From: Alphaproteobacteria bacterium
GTDB lineage: Bacteria > Pseudomonadota > Alphaproteobacteria > TMED109
Assembly (NCBI GenBank): GCA_022825235.1
Contig: JAJDYI010000066.1
Location: 62,001 to 126,000, forward strand
Length of the DNA: 64,000 bases
Direction of reading: 5' to 3'
Made by a program: the position numbers and the translations under genes. The notes under the pieces were generated by a model. The model made no database searches. It was not told where the DNA came from and saw nothing but the letters and a program-made list of their open reading frames with translations. Numbering within the stretch: position 1 is the stretch's first letter; each line of letters begins with the position of its first letter. Of this stretch, positions 55,559 to 63,241 are shown in pieces.

Positions 55559-56698
55559 CTACCGACCCGGGTCGATGAAGTGGCTTCGCAGGGCCGGAAA
55601 CCCGTTGAACCGCGATGCATACACGCTGGTGTAGGCGCCCGCGCAGCGGATCCGAACCCGGTCACCGGCGGCAAGCCCCAGCGGCAGCCGGTACTCGACC
55701 GATTCGTACAGGATGTCGGCGCTGTCGCATGTGGGGCCGGCGAGCACCACCGGTCCAGACGGTTCGTCCATGCCCCTCGCCGTGATGGGATAGCGGATCG
55801 CGTCGCCCTCCGTCTCGGCAAGTCCGCCGAACCGGCCGATATCGAGAAAGACCCAGCGGCGCCCTTCCGCGGGCGACTTCCGGGTCACGAGCACCACCTC
55901 CGACTCGATGACTCCCGCGGCAGCGACCAGATACCGGCCGGGTTCGATCTCGAGAGCCGGCGCAGCGGCTCCGAAATACTGGGTCACGGCTGACCGAATT
56001 GCCCGCGCGCATTCCTCCAAACCCGGGATCCCGTCGTGGTACTGGACCGGCAGCCCGCCGCCGACATTCAGTGACTTGACGGGGAGGCCAAGGGCAGCAA
56101 GTCCCCCCGCCGCGCGGGCGGCGACCGCAGCCGCACGGTCCCAACTCGACGGATCGGTCTGCTGGGAGCCGACGTGGAACGACAGCCCGCGGGGTCGGAG
56201 ACCAGCCACGGCGGCGTGGCGCAGGAGGTCGACGGCCGCCTCCGGGACGCATCCGAATTTCCGGTCGAGCGGCCAGGCCGCCCCGGCGTTGTCGACGGCC
56301 AGTCTTGCGACGACCGCGGCACCGGGCGCGTGCCGCGCGATTTTCTTGAGCTCCGGCAGCGAATCGAACGCGAAGGTGCGAATGCCGCGGCGCCATGACC
56401 AGGCGATGTCGGCGGCCTTCTTGACCGTGCTGCCGTAGGCGAGACGGGCCGGCGGGACGCCGAGGCGAAGGCAGAGCCCGATTTCGGAACGGCTGGTCAC
56501 ATCAAAGGAGGCACCAAGCCGCTGGAGGCAGCTGACGATCTCCGGCGCGGGATTGGCCTTTACCGAATAGTGCACCCGCACACCCGGGAAGCAGCTCGAG
56601 ACCCGCCGGTAGGCGTCCGCGACAGCGCCGAGGTCGATGACCAGACACGGCGTGATGCGGCGACGGGTGTCGAGAAACCGCTCCGCAGCCGCGCTCAC
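55559..56698 (-). CDS. Ornithine/lysine-type decarboxylase (fold type III PLP)
   Basis: Alanine-racemase-fold decarboxylase of 379 residues. The PLP lysine is Lys47 in YSVKANP; SFHVGSQQTDP, the GGGLPVQY and EPGR phosphate-binding segments follow; the catalytic cysteine is in GPTCDSADILYE (about 322), the ornithine-decarboxylase signature. Putrescine from ornithine is the likely product; lysine decarboxylation is possible, since some enzymes of this group use both. The ATG overlaps the speD stop by four bases, so speD and this gene form one operon facing speE. Confidence 0.9.
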   Translation of the reverse strand: MSAAAERFLDTRRRITPCLVIDLGAVADAYRRVSSCFPGVRVHYSVKANPAPEIVSCLQRLGASFDVTSRSEIGLCLRLGVPPARLAYGSTVKKAADIAWSWRRGIRTFAFDSLPELKKIARHAPGAAVVARLAVDNAGAAWPLDRKFGCVPEAAVDLLRHAAVAGLRPRGLSFHVGSQQTDPSSWDRAAAVAARAAGGLAALGLPVKSLNVGGGLPVQYHDGIPGLEECARAIRSAVTQYFGAAAPALEIEPGRYLVAAAGVIESEVVLVTRKSPAEGRRWVFLDIGRFGGLAETEGDAIRYPITARGMDEPSGPVVLAGPTCDSADILYESVEYRLPLGLAAGDRVRIRCAGAYTSVYASRFNGFPALRSHFIDPGR

Positions 56699-57144
56699 GC
56701 GGAACTGCCGTTGCCGGGGTGACTGCCGCGCCTGAGCACCTGGACGTCCTTGCGGGTGGGGCGAAGATGCCGCTCCAGCTCCGCCAGCGCGGCGTTCGCA
56801 TCGGTGTCACCGCAGAGAAACGCATCGAACGCCGCATACCCTCGTTCGGGCCACGTGTGCACACTGATGTGCGACTCTGCCAGCACGGCGATGCCCGACA
56901 CCCCCTGTCCAGTGCCGAACCGGTGCAGGTGAAGGTGGAGGATGGTGGCACCCGCCGCACGGGCGGCATCCCGAATGGCCGTCCGGATTGCATCGGTGTC
57001 AGCCAGCGAGGCGGCACCCCAGAAGTCGGCGATCAGGTGCCGTCCCGCATACGTAGCACCGGATTCGGTAACGAACCTGTCCGCTCCGACCGTGCGGCGA
57101 GCATCGGCAGCGGCGGGATCGCAACCGGTCTGACTGCGGAGCAT
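56695..57144 (-). CDS. speD: S-adenosylmethionine decarboxylase proenzyme
   Basis: Pyruvoyl enzyme of 149 residues that makes decarboxylated SAM for spermidine synthesis. The self-cleavage site is Glu90-Ser91 in VLAESHISVHTWPERGY, which yields the pyruvoyl group on the new N-terminal serine; conserved His96 and Cys111 (FLCGD) are present. The bacterial small class-1b type is about 120-150 residues long. It is upstream of and overlaps the decarboxylase gene by four bases. Confidence 0.95.
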   Translation of the reverse strand: MLRSQTGCDPAAADARRTVGADRFVTESGATYAGRHLIADFWGAASLADTDAIRTAIRDAARAAGATILHLHLHRFGTGQGVSGIAVLAESHISVHTWPERGYAAFDAFLCGDTDANAALAELERHLRPTRKDVQVLRRGSHPGNGSSA

Positions 57145-57448
57145 CGCTCAGTTCTCACGACGGGGATCGGGGGCTGGTCGGGAGTTCCGGCGGTAGCCAA
57201 ATCCCTGGTCGAGATACGCCTGCCCCGACTGCGGAACCTAAACGCCCACCGCAGGGCGATGCAACACTCGCAGGAGCCTGGCCAGCGGCCCTTCGGCCAC
57301 AGTCCTCATCCGTGTCGACCGGCGGGCTTGGCCGCACGCCGCTTGCCGGCCGCGGCGAGGCCGCATTCTCGCATTTCGCCGGTCAACGGCCCTGGCCGGC
57401 GCCGGTCTCCGCGTCCGATACCGGACCAGTTGCACTCGCTGTTGCCGG
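57145..57448. other. Gap between speD and the HTH gene
   Basis: About 300 bases upstream of speD and containing its promoter. No coding pattern, RNA or repeat is recognised. Confidence 0.5.
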
Positions 57449-57673
57449 TCAGGATTTCGGCCGGCCAACACCCCCGTCGTCAACGGTAGACGTACGCCGA
57501 CGTGCATCTGCCCAGGCCTGAAGATCCTCGCGAAGATAGCGGATCCGGCCCCCAAATCGGTGGAACGCCGGACCTTCACCCGATGCCCGATACCGATCAA
57601 GCGTCCGCACCGACAGCCCAAACCAGTCGGCCGCCTGACGCGGTGTCAGGTACCTGGGCATCTCGTTCATCAT
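57449..57673 (-). CDS. Small helix-turn-helix (excisionase/AlpA-like) DNA-binding protein
   Basis: A 74-residue protein carrying one winged-helix/MerR-like HTH: YLTPRQAADWFGLSVRTLDR, then GPAFHRFGGRIRYLREDLQAW. This is the pattern of excisionase-family DNA-binding proteins. ATG 57673 and ATG 57670 are both possible starts; AGGAG precedes them. Such genes are usually next to an integrase or a restriction or plasmid gene, but none is seen here. It may be a remnant of a mobile element. Confidence 0.8.
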   Translation of the reverse strand: MMNEMPRYLTPRQAADWFGLSVRTLDRYRASGEGPAFHRFGGRIRYLREDLQAWADARRRTSTVDDGGVGRPKS

Positions 57674-58563
57674 GTTCTCCTCGTTCCGGGGGAGTGCAAT
57701 CGACCGACTGCGTAGCCCGCCAGACCCCGCAGATTCAGCGCGACCCGCCGGGACCCTGGCGGCCGGGCCAAGTGCTCTCCGTTGTTTGCCGACCCCGCGG
57801 TCATGTTCCCACCCGCACGCCTCGCATGCGGACCAGCCATTCCACTGACTTCCCCATTTAGCGCCCCGCAAGTGCAATGGGAAATTCATTTTTGCAATAG
57901 TTTTATGACCTTAGCTCATGTAATTGGGGTGCATTCGTCGTTGGTTGACGCCGTTCGGCGCCTGTTTGCGTCTGCTGGCTGGATCCAGACGGGGCGAGGC
58001 ACGGCGCCCGGTCGCGCTGGCGCGGACGGATGATGGCGACCAAGACTTGACCGCGCTCGGAACGGAGCCCCGTCCACCGGCACTGACCGAACCGGCGACA
58101 GGCCCCGCCGGCGGATGCCAAGGCAGCGGATTGCTGAAGCCGTGGTCAGCGCAACGGTCGCCGCTAACCGGGAGCAATTCAGGCGCCCGCGGGCGGCTCG
58201 ACATGACGGTTTCCGGGCTGCATGGTACGCTTCGGAGACATGTTTCAGAGCGACACACGGACGGTTTGCGGCGGACGTTCCCGACATCGTGGGTCATCGA
58301 AGTTCCCGGTCGAAGCACGGCCGGGATCCTCGTCGCCCCGGCCGGAAAACCGGCGACAACCCGGGAGTCAACCAGTTGACCGCACCGCCGCGAGCGCATC
58401 TTCGCCCGGGCCGCGCGGAATCGAATGGGACTCTTTGAACGGGGCCGGCCGACGCCCCCCCGGGAGGGCCGGTCCTTCGGTTGCCGGCCCGGCGAAACTG
58501 GCCGCGCAGCGCGCCGGACGCCCCCACTTCGTCGAGGCGTCAACATCCCACACGGAGGGCAGC
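57674..58563. other. Long gap with an AT-rich patch between the HTH gene and the TRAP operon
   Basis: About 890 bases. An AT-rich patch near 57860-57925, against a GC-rich background, may be the promoter region of the divergent HTH gene or scar of an element. The remaining part up to the TRAP operon is GC-rich with no recognised coding pattern. Confidence 0.5.
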
Positions 58564-59667
58564 ATGACGACATCTGACACGACGGCCGGGTATCGCACCG
58601 GTCTGCCGGCCGTGGCGGTCGCTGTCATCGTCGGCGTCACGGCGCTTGGCGCGGCACCGCGCGCTCAAGCAGCTGAATACACCATGGTGATTCCGCACCT
58701 GCTCCCCGTGGACCTGACCAACAACGAGGTCCAGCCCGCGCTCGTGCATTTCGAGTCGCTCGTGGAAGCGCGCACGGCCGGCGGCATCGAAGTGGAGATC
58801 TTCGGCGGCGGTCAGCTGGGTACCGAAGTGGAGAACGGCAAGGAAGCGCAGATCGGCAAGACGGTGCAGGCGGCGGTCATGTCGTCTGGCGCCATGTCGT
58901 CGTTCTTCAAGGAGTACCAGATCATCACCACTCCGTTCCTGTTCCCGAGCTACCAGGTGGCGCGGGCCTACTTCGACGGGGCCTGGCACGCGAACTTCAT
59001 GCGGGGCGCCATCGAATCCTCGGGACTGCGCTACCTCGGCACGTTCGACGACGGGGGTGGGTTCGTCGCCTTCACCAACAACAAGCGGCTCATCCGCACG
59101 GTGGACGACATCCAGGGACTGCGCATCCGCGTCGAAGAGAACCCGGCCCACGTCGCGACCATGAAGGCACTTGGCGCATCGGCCACGCCGTTGCCCTGGG
59201 GCGAAGTCATCACCGCACTCAGTACCGGCCTTGCCGACGGTCAGTTCAACGCCCCGGGGGCGAGCCTCGCGTTCAAACTCTGGGAAGTGAACGACTACAC
59301 GACCTGGAGCGGCCACGTGTACAACTCGATTTCCTGGATGGTGAGCGAACAGTGGTACCAGTCGCTGCCCGAGGACTACCGGCGCATTGTCGTCCAGTCG
59401 GCGCGCGAGGCCATCCAGATGTCGCACGGCTTTGCCACGCTCGCAGCGGTCCGGGGCTGGGTGGCATCCTGCCAGGAATTCGTGGAATGCCACATCCTGG
59501 GGAGCGAGGAGAAGCAGAGGATGGCCGCTGTCGCGCGGCCCGCCTGGAAGCGGTGGATTACGGAGGACTTCGGCGTCGATGCCGCCCTGGTCGATGCGCT
59601 GTGGGCCGAAGTCGGCCGAATCGATCAGGAACTCGCCGTGACCGACATGGAGCGCTACGGCGAATAG
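58564..59667 (+). CDS. dctP: TRAP transporter substrate-binding protein, DctP-type
   Basis: Periplasmic binding protein of 367 residues for a TRAP transporter. Signal peptide: VAVAVIVGVTALGAAPRAQA (to about residue 36). The conserved helix-binding region GLRIRVEENPAHVATMKALG, with the arginine that grips the substrate carboxylate, and the WGEVITALSTGLADGQFNAP block identify the DctP family. GGAGGG precedes ATG 58564. Substrate unknown; a carboxylate (dicarboxylate, sugar acid or ectoine type) is likely. Confidence 0.93.
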   Translation: MTTSDTTAGYRTGLPAVAVAVIVGVTALGAAPRAQAAEYTMVIPHLLPVDLTNNEVQPALVHFESLVEARTAGGIEVEIFGGGQLGTEVENGKEAQIGKTVQAAVMSSGAMSSFFKEYQIITTPFLFPSYQVARAYFDGAWHANFMRGAIESSGLRYLGTFDDGGGFVAFTNNKRLIRTVDDIQGLRIRVEENPAHVATMKALGASATPLPWGEVITALSTGLADGQFNAPGASLAFKLWEVNDYTTWSGHVYNSISWMVSEQWYQSLPEDYRRIVVQSAREAIQMSHGFATLAAVRGWVASCQEFVECHILGSEEKQRMAAVARPAWKRWITEDFGVDAALVDALWAEVGRIDQELAVTDMERYGE

Positions 59668-59746
59668 GCCCGCACGGCTCCGGTCCGCGACCTGACGCGT
59701 CGTTCGCCGACTGCCCCGGCGCAGCCCAGACCGGAACGCCGACCCG

Positions 59747-60253
59747 ATGGCCGGGATGCGCCGCCTCAGCAACGGGCTGAATGCCGTCGTCATCTACGTC
59801 TGCATCGCCCTCTTCGGCGTCATGCTGGCGATCTCGTTCGCCGGCTCCTTCTACATGGTGATCACGGGCGATTCGCTGAGCTGGACCTACTCGCTCGCCC
59901 GCCTCTTCGTGCCCTGGATCGGCCTGCTCAGCTCGACCGTCGCGCTGCGCTACGGAGAGCACGTCGCCATGACGCTGGTCTCCAGAAAACTCCCCCGGCC
60001 TTGGGCGGCCGCTACGCAGTGGCTGGTGCTCGGTGCGGTAGCGCTCCTCGGCCTGCTGCTCGTCGAGACCGGCTGGGACTTTTTCCTTAATTCCACCCAG
60101 TACTACATGGTGTCCGACCAGTTCCAGGTTCACCACCGCTGGATTGCGGCAGCGGTACCCATCACCGGCCTGATCATGCTGGTGCATCTCGCCCACGGGA
60201 AAGCGCTCCTCGACGGATCGCGGGACAGCATCATCGGGGAACGTGACGCGTGA
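59747..60253 (+). CDS. dctQ: TRAP transporter small permease, DctQ-type
   Basis: Membrane subunit of 168 residues with four hydrophobic helices, starting with VVIYVCIALFGVMLAISFAG. DctQ subunits bridge the large permease and support its function. ATG 59747. It overlaps the next gene by four bases and follows dctP by 79 bases, so dctP-Q-M forms one operon. Confidence 0.9.
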   Translation: MAGMRRLSNGLNAVVIYVCIALFGVMLAISFAGSFYMVITGDSLSWTYSLARLFVPWIGLLSSTVALRYGEHVAMTLVSRKLPRPWAAATQWLVLGAVALLGLLLVETGWDFFLNSTQYYMVSDQFQVHHRWIAAAVPITGLIMLVHLAHGKALLDGSRDSIIGERDA

Positions 60254-61527
60254 CCGCTGCTGCGGTCTTCCTCCTGCTGCTCGTCGTCGGCGCGCCGGTC
60301 GCACTGGTCATGGCGTTCTCGGGCCTCGCGGGCGCCGTCTCGCTCGGCGGACTGGATCTCCGCGGCATGCTTGCTGATCGCATGTTCTCCGGCGTTTCGG
60401 GCTTCGTGCTGATCGCGGTTCCGTACTTCATCTTCACCGCCGAGCTGATGAATCAGGCCGGACTTACCCAGAAGCTGGTCGCGTTCAACAACGCCCTGCT
60501 CGGCCGGGTCCGCGGCGCCCTGAGCCACGTGAACATCACGACCAGTGTGTTCTTTGCCGGACTCACCGGTGCCGCCATCACCGACGCGGTGGCGATCGGA
60601 CGGCTGCTGATCCCCGCCATGAAGCGCGAGGGGTACGACGCTGCCTACGCCGCGGCCGTGACCGCCTGCTCGTCCATCATCGGTCCCATCATTCCACCCA
60701 GCGTCGTCATGGTGGTGTACGCATCCATCCTGCGCGACGTCTCCGTCCTGGACCTGTTCGCGGGCGGGCTGCTCCCCGGTCTGCTCATGGCCGGGCTGCT
60801 GCTCGTGACGAGTGTCGTGCTCGCCTACCTCGGCGGTCATCCGAAGCATCCGGGGGCCCCGTTCCGGGTCGCTGTCCTCGCCTTCTTCGCATCGGTACCG
60901 GCCCTGCTGGTGCCGCTCATCATCCTGGGCGGCATTCTCGGCGGCTTCACCACGATCACCGAGGCCTCGGCGTTCGCCGCCGTGTACGCGCTGTTGATCG
61001 GCCTGTTCGGTTATCGGACGCTCGATTTCCAGAAGATCCGAAGGGCGCTGCACGTAACCGTACGCTACAGCGGCGTGGTGTTCTTCCTGCTCGCGACGTC
61101 AACGGTGCTTGGATGGTTCGTCACGCGTTCCGGGGTGGCCCGGGAGGCGGCCGGTTTCATCGCGAGTATCAGCACCGAGCCGACCGTCCAGATCCTGCTG
61201 GTGGACCTGTTCCTCATCGCCGTGGGCACCGTTCTCGACGTGCTGCCCGCACTCATCGTGGTGGCCCCGGTCCTGGTGCCGGCCATGCTCAGCCTTGGCT
61301 TCGACCCGCTGCACTTCGCGATCGTCATGATCGTGACCCTGAATGTCGCCAACATCACGCCCCCCGTGGGCATGACCCTGATGACGGCCTCGCACCTTGC
61401 GGGCGTCACGTACGAGCGCGCGATCCGCGCTTCGCTGCCGTTTTACGCCGGTCACCTCGGCGTCATTGTGATCGTCTCGGTGTGGCCTGGGATCGTGCTC
61501 TGGCTGCCGAATCTCATCAATTACTGA
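60250..61527 (+). CDS. dctM: TRAP transporter large permease, DctM-type
   Basis: Membrane subunit of 425 residues with about 12 hydrophobic segments, the Na+-coupled transport channel. GTG 60250 overlaps the dctQ stop by four bases. The DctM/IT-superfamily features GIIPPSVVMVVY-like IIGPIIPPSVVMVVYAS and NVANITPPVGMTLMTAS are both visible, the conserved inverted repeat of the family. It closes the TRAP operon. Confidence 0.95.
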   Translation: MTAAAVFLLLLVVGAPVALVMAFSGLAGAVSLGGLDLRGMLADRMFSGVSGFVLIAVPYFIFTAELMNQAGLTQKLVAFNNALLGRVRGALSHVNITTSVFFAGLTGAAITDAVAIGRLLIPAMKREGYDAAYAAAVTACSSIIGPIIPPSVVMVVYASILRDVSVLDLFAGGLLPGLLMAGLLLVTSVVLAYLGGHPKHPGAPFRVAVLAFFASVPALLVPLIILGGILGGFTTITEASAFAAVYALLIGLFGYRTLDFQKIRRALHVTVRYSGVVFFLLATSTVLGWFVTRSGVAREAAGFIASISTEPTVQILLVDLFLIAVGTVLDVLPALIVVAPVLVPAMLSLGFDPLHFAIVMIVTLNVANITPPVGMTLMTASHLAGVTYERAIRASLPFYAGHLGVIVIVSVWPGIVLWLPNLINY

Positions 61528-62065
61528 GCAAACGCGGTCCCGGGCGGCGCGGGGACCAGCCCGACCGGCCCTGAGGGAATGGGAACGTGCCGCAAGTTGT
61601 GTGCCGCACGACTGTTGATAAGATTAAATATAGTGTAAACCTGTGCTATACTTATACAACGCCAGTGGTTTGTAGACCGGGGCGGCGTAGCACACAGATT
61701 CGAAAGGAACTGGCGAAGAAACGTAATGATGGGACATGATGTAACTGCATAGATGAAGCGTGTTAACTTGCAAACTGTCAGGACTCGTCCTATATTCAAG
61801 ACATGCAGAAACCATCTCATCGACTTTATCTTATTAGGGTCAGTAAAAACACTTTGCGAACCCGAGCACGGGCCTTCGGACAACCATCTCCACGGCCAGT
61901 CAATTCCCTTCAGCATCAACTACCGCCGGCACCAATCATGGCATGCCAGCGGCAGCCCGTCGGGGAACCTGGCGGCGCACCGTCGCCGACCGGTGCATAC
62001 GCCGAGGCTGCGGATACGCGGAGGCCGGCCCGGATGCCGGAGCGACACGAAAGGGAGCAGGAAGC
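61528..62065. other. AT-rich gap downstream of the TRAP operon
   Basis: About 540 bases. Roughly 61610-61860 is clearly AT-richer than the surrounding DNA (for example TTGATAAGATTAAATATAGT near 61615). Frames here have unusual composition and no recognised family. Possibly horizontally acquired or a promoter/attachment scar. No RNA gene is recognised. Confidence 0.5.
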
Positions 62066-62875
62066 ATGGCCGATCGCCAAATCTTGAGCGAGACCAGAGG
62101 GCATCATCCGGCCGGAATCATGACGCGCGGGGGAACAGGGCGACCTGGCGCCCTCGCCGACACACTCGGAACCCGTGGAGTCGCTCTGGCGTGCGCCGTG
62201 CTGGTAGCCATGGGAACCGTCCTTCAGCTCGAACCTCCATCCCCTGGGCGGCTTCCCGGGGACCAGGCAACGCTGGAGGCACAGGCAGCGGGCATCAGCC
62301 GGGCAATCACCGGGACGGAGCGGGAGCTTGACCGGTTCCTGAGCGAGCCGCGGCGAATCGTGGCCCATCCCGGTATCTTTCGTCAGCTGCAGGCTGACCT
62401 CACGTGGCTCCGCGACCGAGGGAACCTCCTGGAAGCGACGATCTCGGAGCTGCAGCGCGCATCTGCGGGCCTTCCGGACATGCTGCAGGGAGCGGTCGTC
62501 GGCAGACCCGTGGCGTGGGTCGAAGCGACGTTCACTGCGGGAAACCGGGCTGTGGCGCCCGCCTTGCTGTGCGGTCGTGAAGGTTCGGACGGTCCCGGCA
62601 TCCGGATGGCGTCGGTCGTGGCACAGGCGACGAGCGACGGCGCACTGCAACCGCTTCGCTGCACTGCCGGGACGGATCCCTCCGCAGTGCTCGGGGACTG
62701 GGAGGTTCTGAAGAAGTCAGACCCCGGAGACCATGTGTCGGCGTCGGGGCGCGGAAATCCGGCGACATCGTTGCCGGATGGCAGCCTGGGTCACGACACT
62801 CCGCAGCAACCAGCGGGGGCCCAATGCGCACGTCAGAACGAGTCGCGGCTCACGCCCGACATCTGTTCCTTGTAG
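62066..62875 (+). CDS. Hypothetical membrane-anchored protein
   Basis: A 269-residue protein that I do not recognise. ATG 62066 is favoured by a preceding GGGAGCAGGAAG. A single hydrophobic segment (VALACAVLVAMGTVLQL, about 45-61) follows a basic N-terminus, so type II insertion with a periplasmic domain is likely. Residues 70-150 are charged and probably helical (LDRFLSEPRR, LTWLRDRGNLLEATI), a possible coiled coil. Cysteines at ALLCGR and LRCTAG and two near the C-terminus may form disulfides. It stands alone after the AT-rich gap; its C-terminal 60 residues are low in structure. Confidence 0.55.
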   Translation: MADRQILSETRGHHPAGIMTRGGTGRPGALADTLGTRGVALACAVLVAMGTVLQLEPPSPGRLPGDQATLEAQAAGISRAITGTERELDRFLSEPRRIVAHPGIFRQLQADLTWLRDRGNLLEATISELQRASAGLPDMLQGAVVGRPVAWVEATFTAGNRAVAPALLCGREGSDGPGIRMASVVAQATSDGALQPLRCTAGTDPSAVLGDWEVLKKSDPGDHVSASGRGNPATSLPDGSLGHDTPQQPAGAQCARQNESRLTPDICSL

Positions 62876-62984
62876 GGCCATTACCGCCGGCGCGCACGCC
62901 CCCGGTCGTCACCGGGTCGTTCGCGTCTGACCCCGAGCGGCAATGCGCCGCCAGGTAGTGGATGCGCGCCCGAGGTCGGGTGCG

Positions 62985-63230
62985 TCAGCCACCTGCGATC
63001 TTGGGCATCAGGCACACTTCGCTGTCCGGCCCGACGGGCGAAAACAGCGCGTCCTGGTGGATCTCGCCGTCGATGGCGAGCGCAATCCCCTCATCGAGGT
63101 GAGGGGCGAGCGCCGGGTAGCGCTCGCCCAGCCGGCGAAGCAGGTCGCGCACGTTGGAGGCAGCGATCTCCGCCTCCGTGTCTCCCCCCGCCAGTTGCCG
63201 GAAGTTGCCGATGAAGACCACGCGCGCCAT
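62985..63230 (-). CDS. MoaD/ThiS-family ubiquitin-like sulfur carrier
   Basis: An 81-residue protein with the beta-grasp pattern: VVFIGNFRQLAG at the start, VRDLLRRLGERYP in the helix, ALAIDGEIHQDAL, and a C-terminal SEVCLMPKIAGG ending in the diglycine needed for adenylation and thiocarboxylation. ATG 63230 lies 11 bases after the stop of the molybdopterin-hydroxylase gene on the same strand. A role in sulfur transfer for the molybdenum cofactor is likely by family and by this neighbour; thiamin synthesis is the alternative. Confidence 0.87.
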   Translation of the reverse strand: MARVVFIGNFRQLAGGDTEAEIAASNVRDLLRRLGERYPALAPHLDEGIALAIDGEIHQDALFSPVGPDSEVCLMPKIAGG

Positions 63231-63241
63231 CGCGATGGCGG

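Noticed and set aside
61615-61652. Sigma-70-like promoter TTGATA...TATACT in the AT-rich island
   Set aside because: The spacing between the two elements is 26 bases, too long for a standard promoter.
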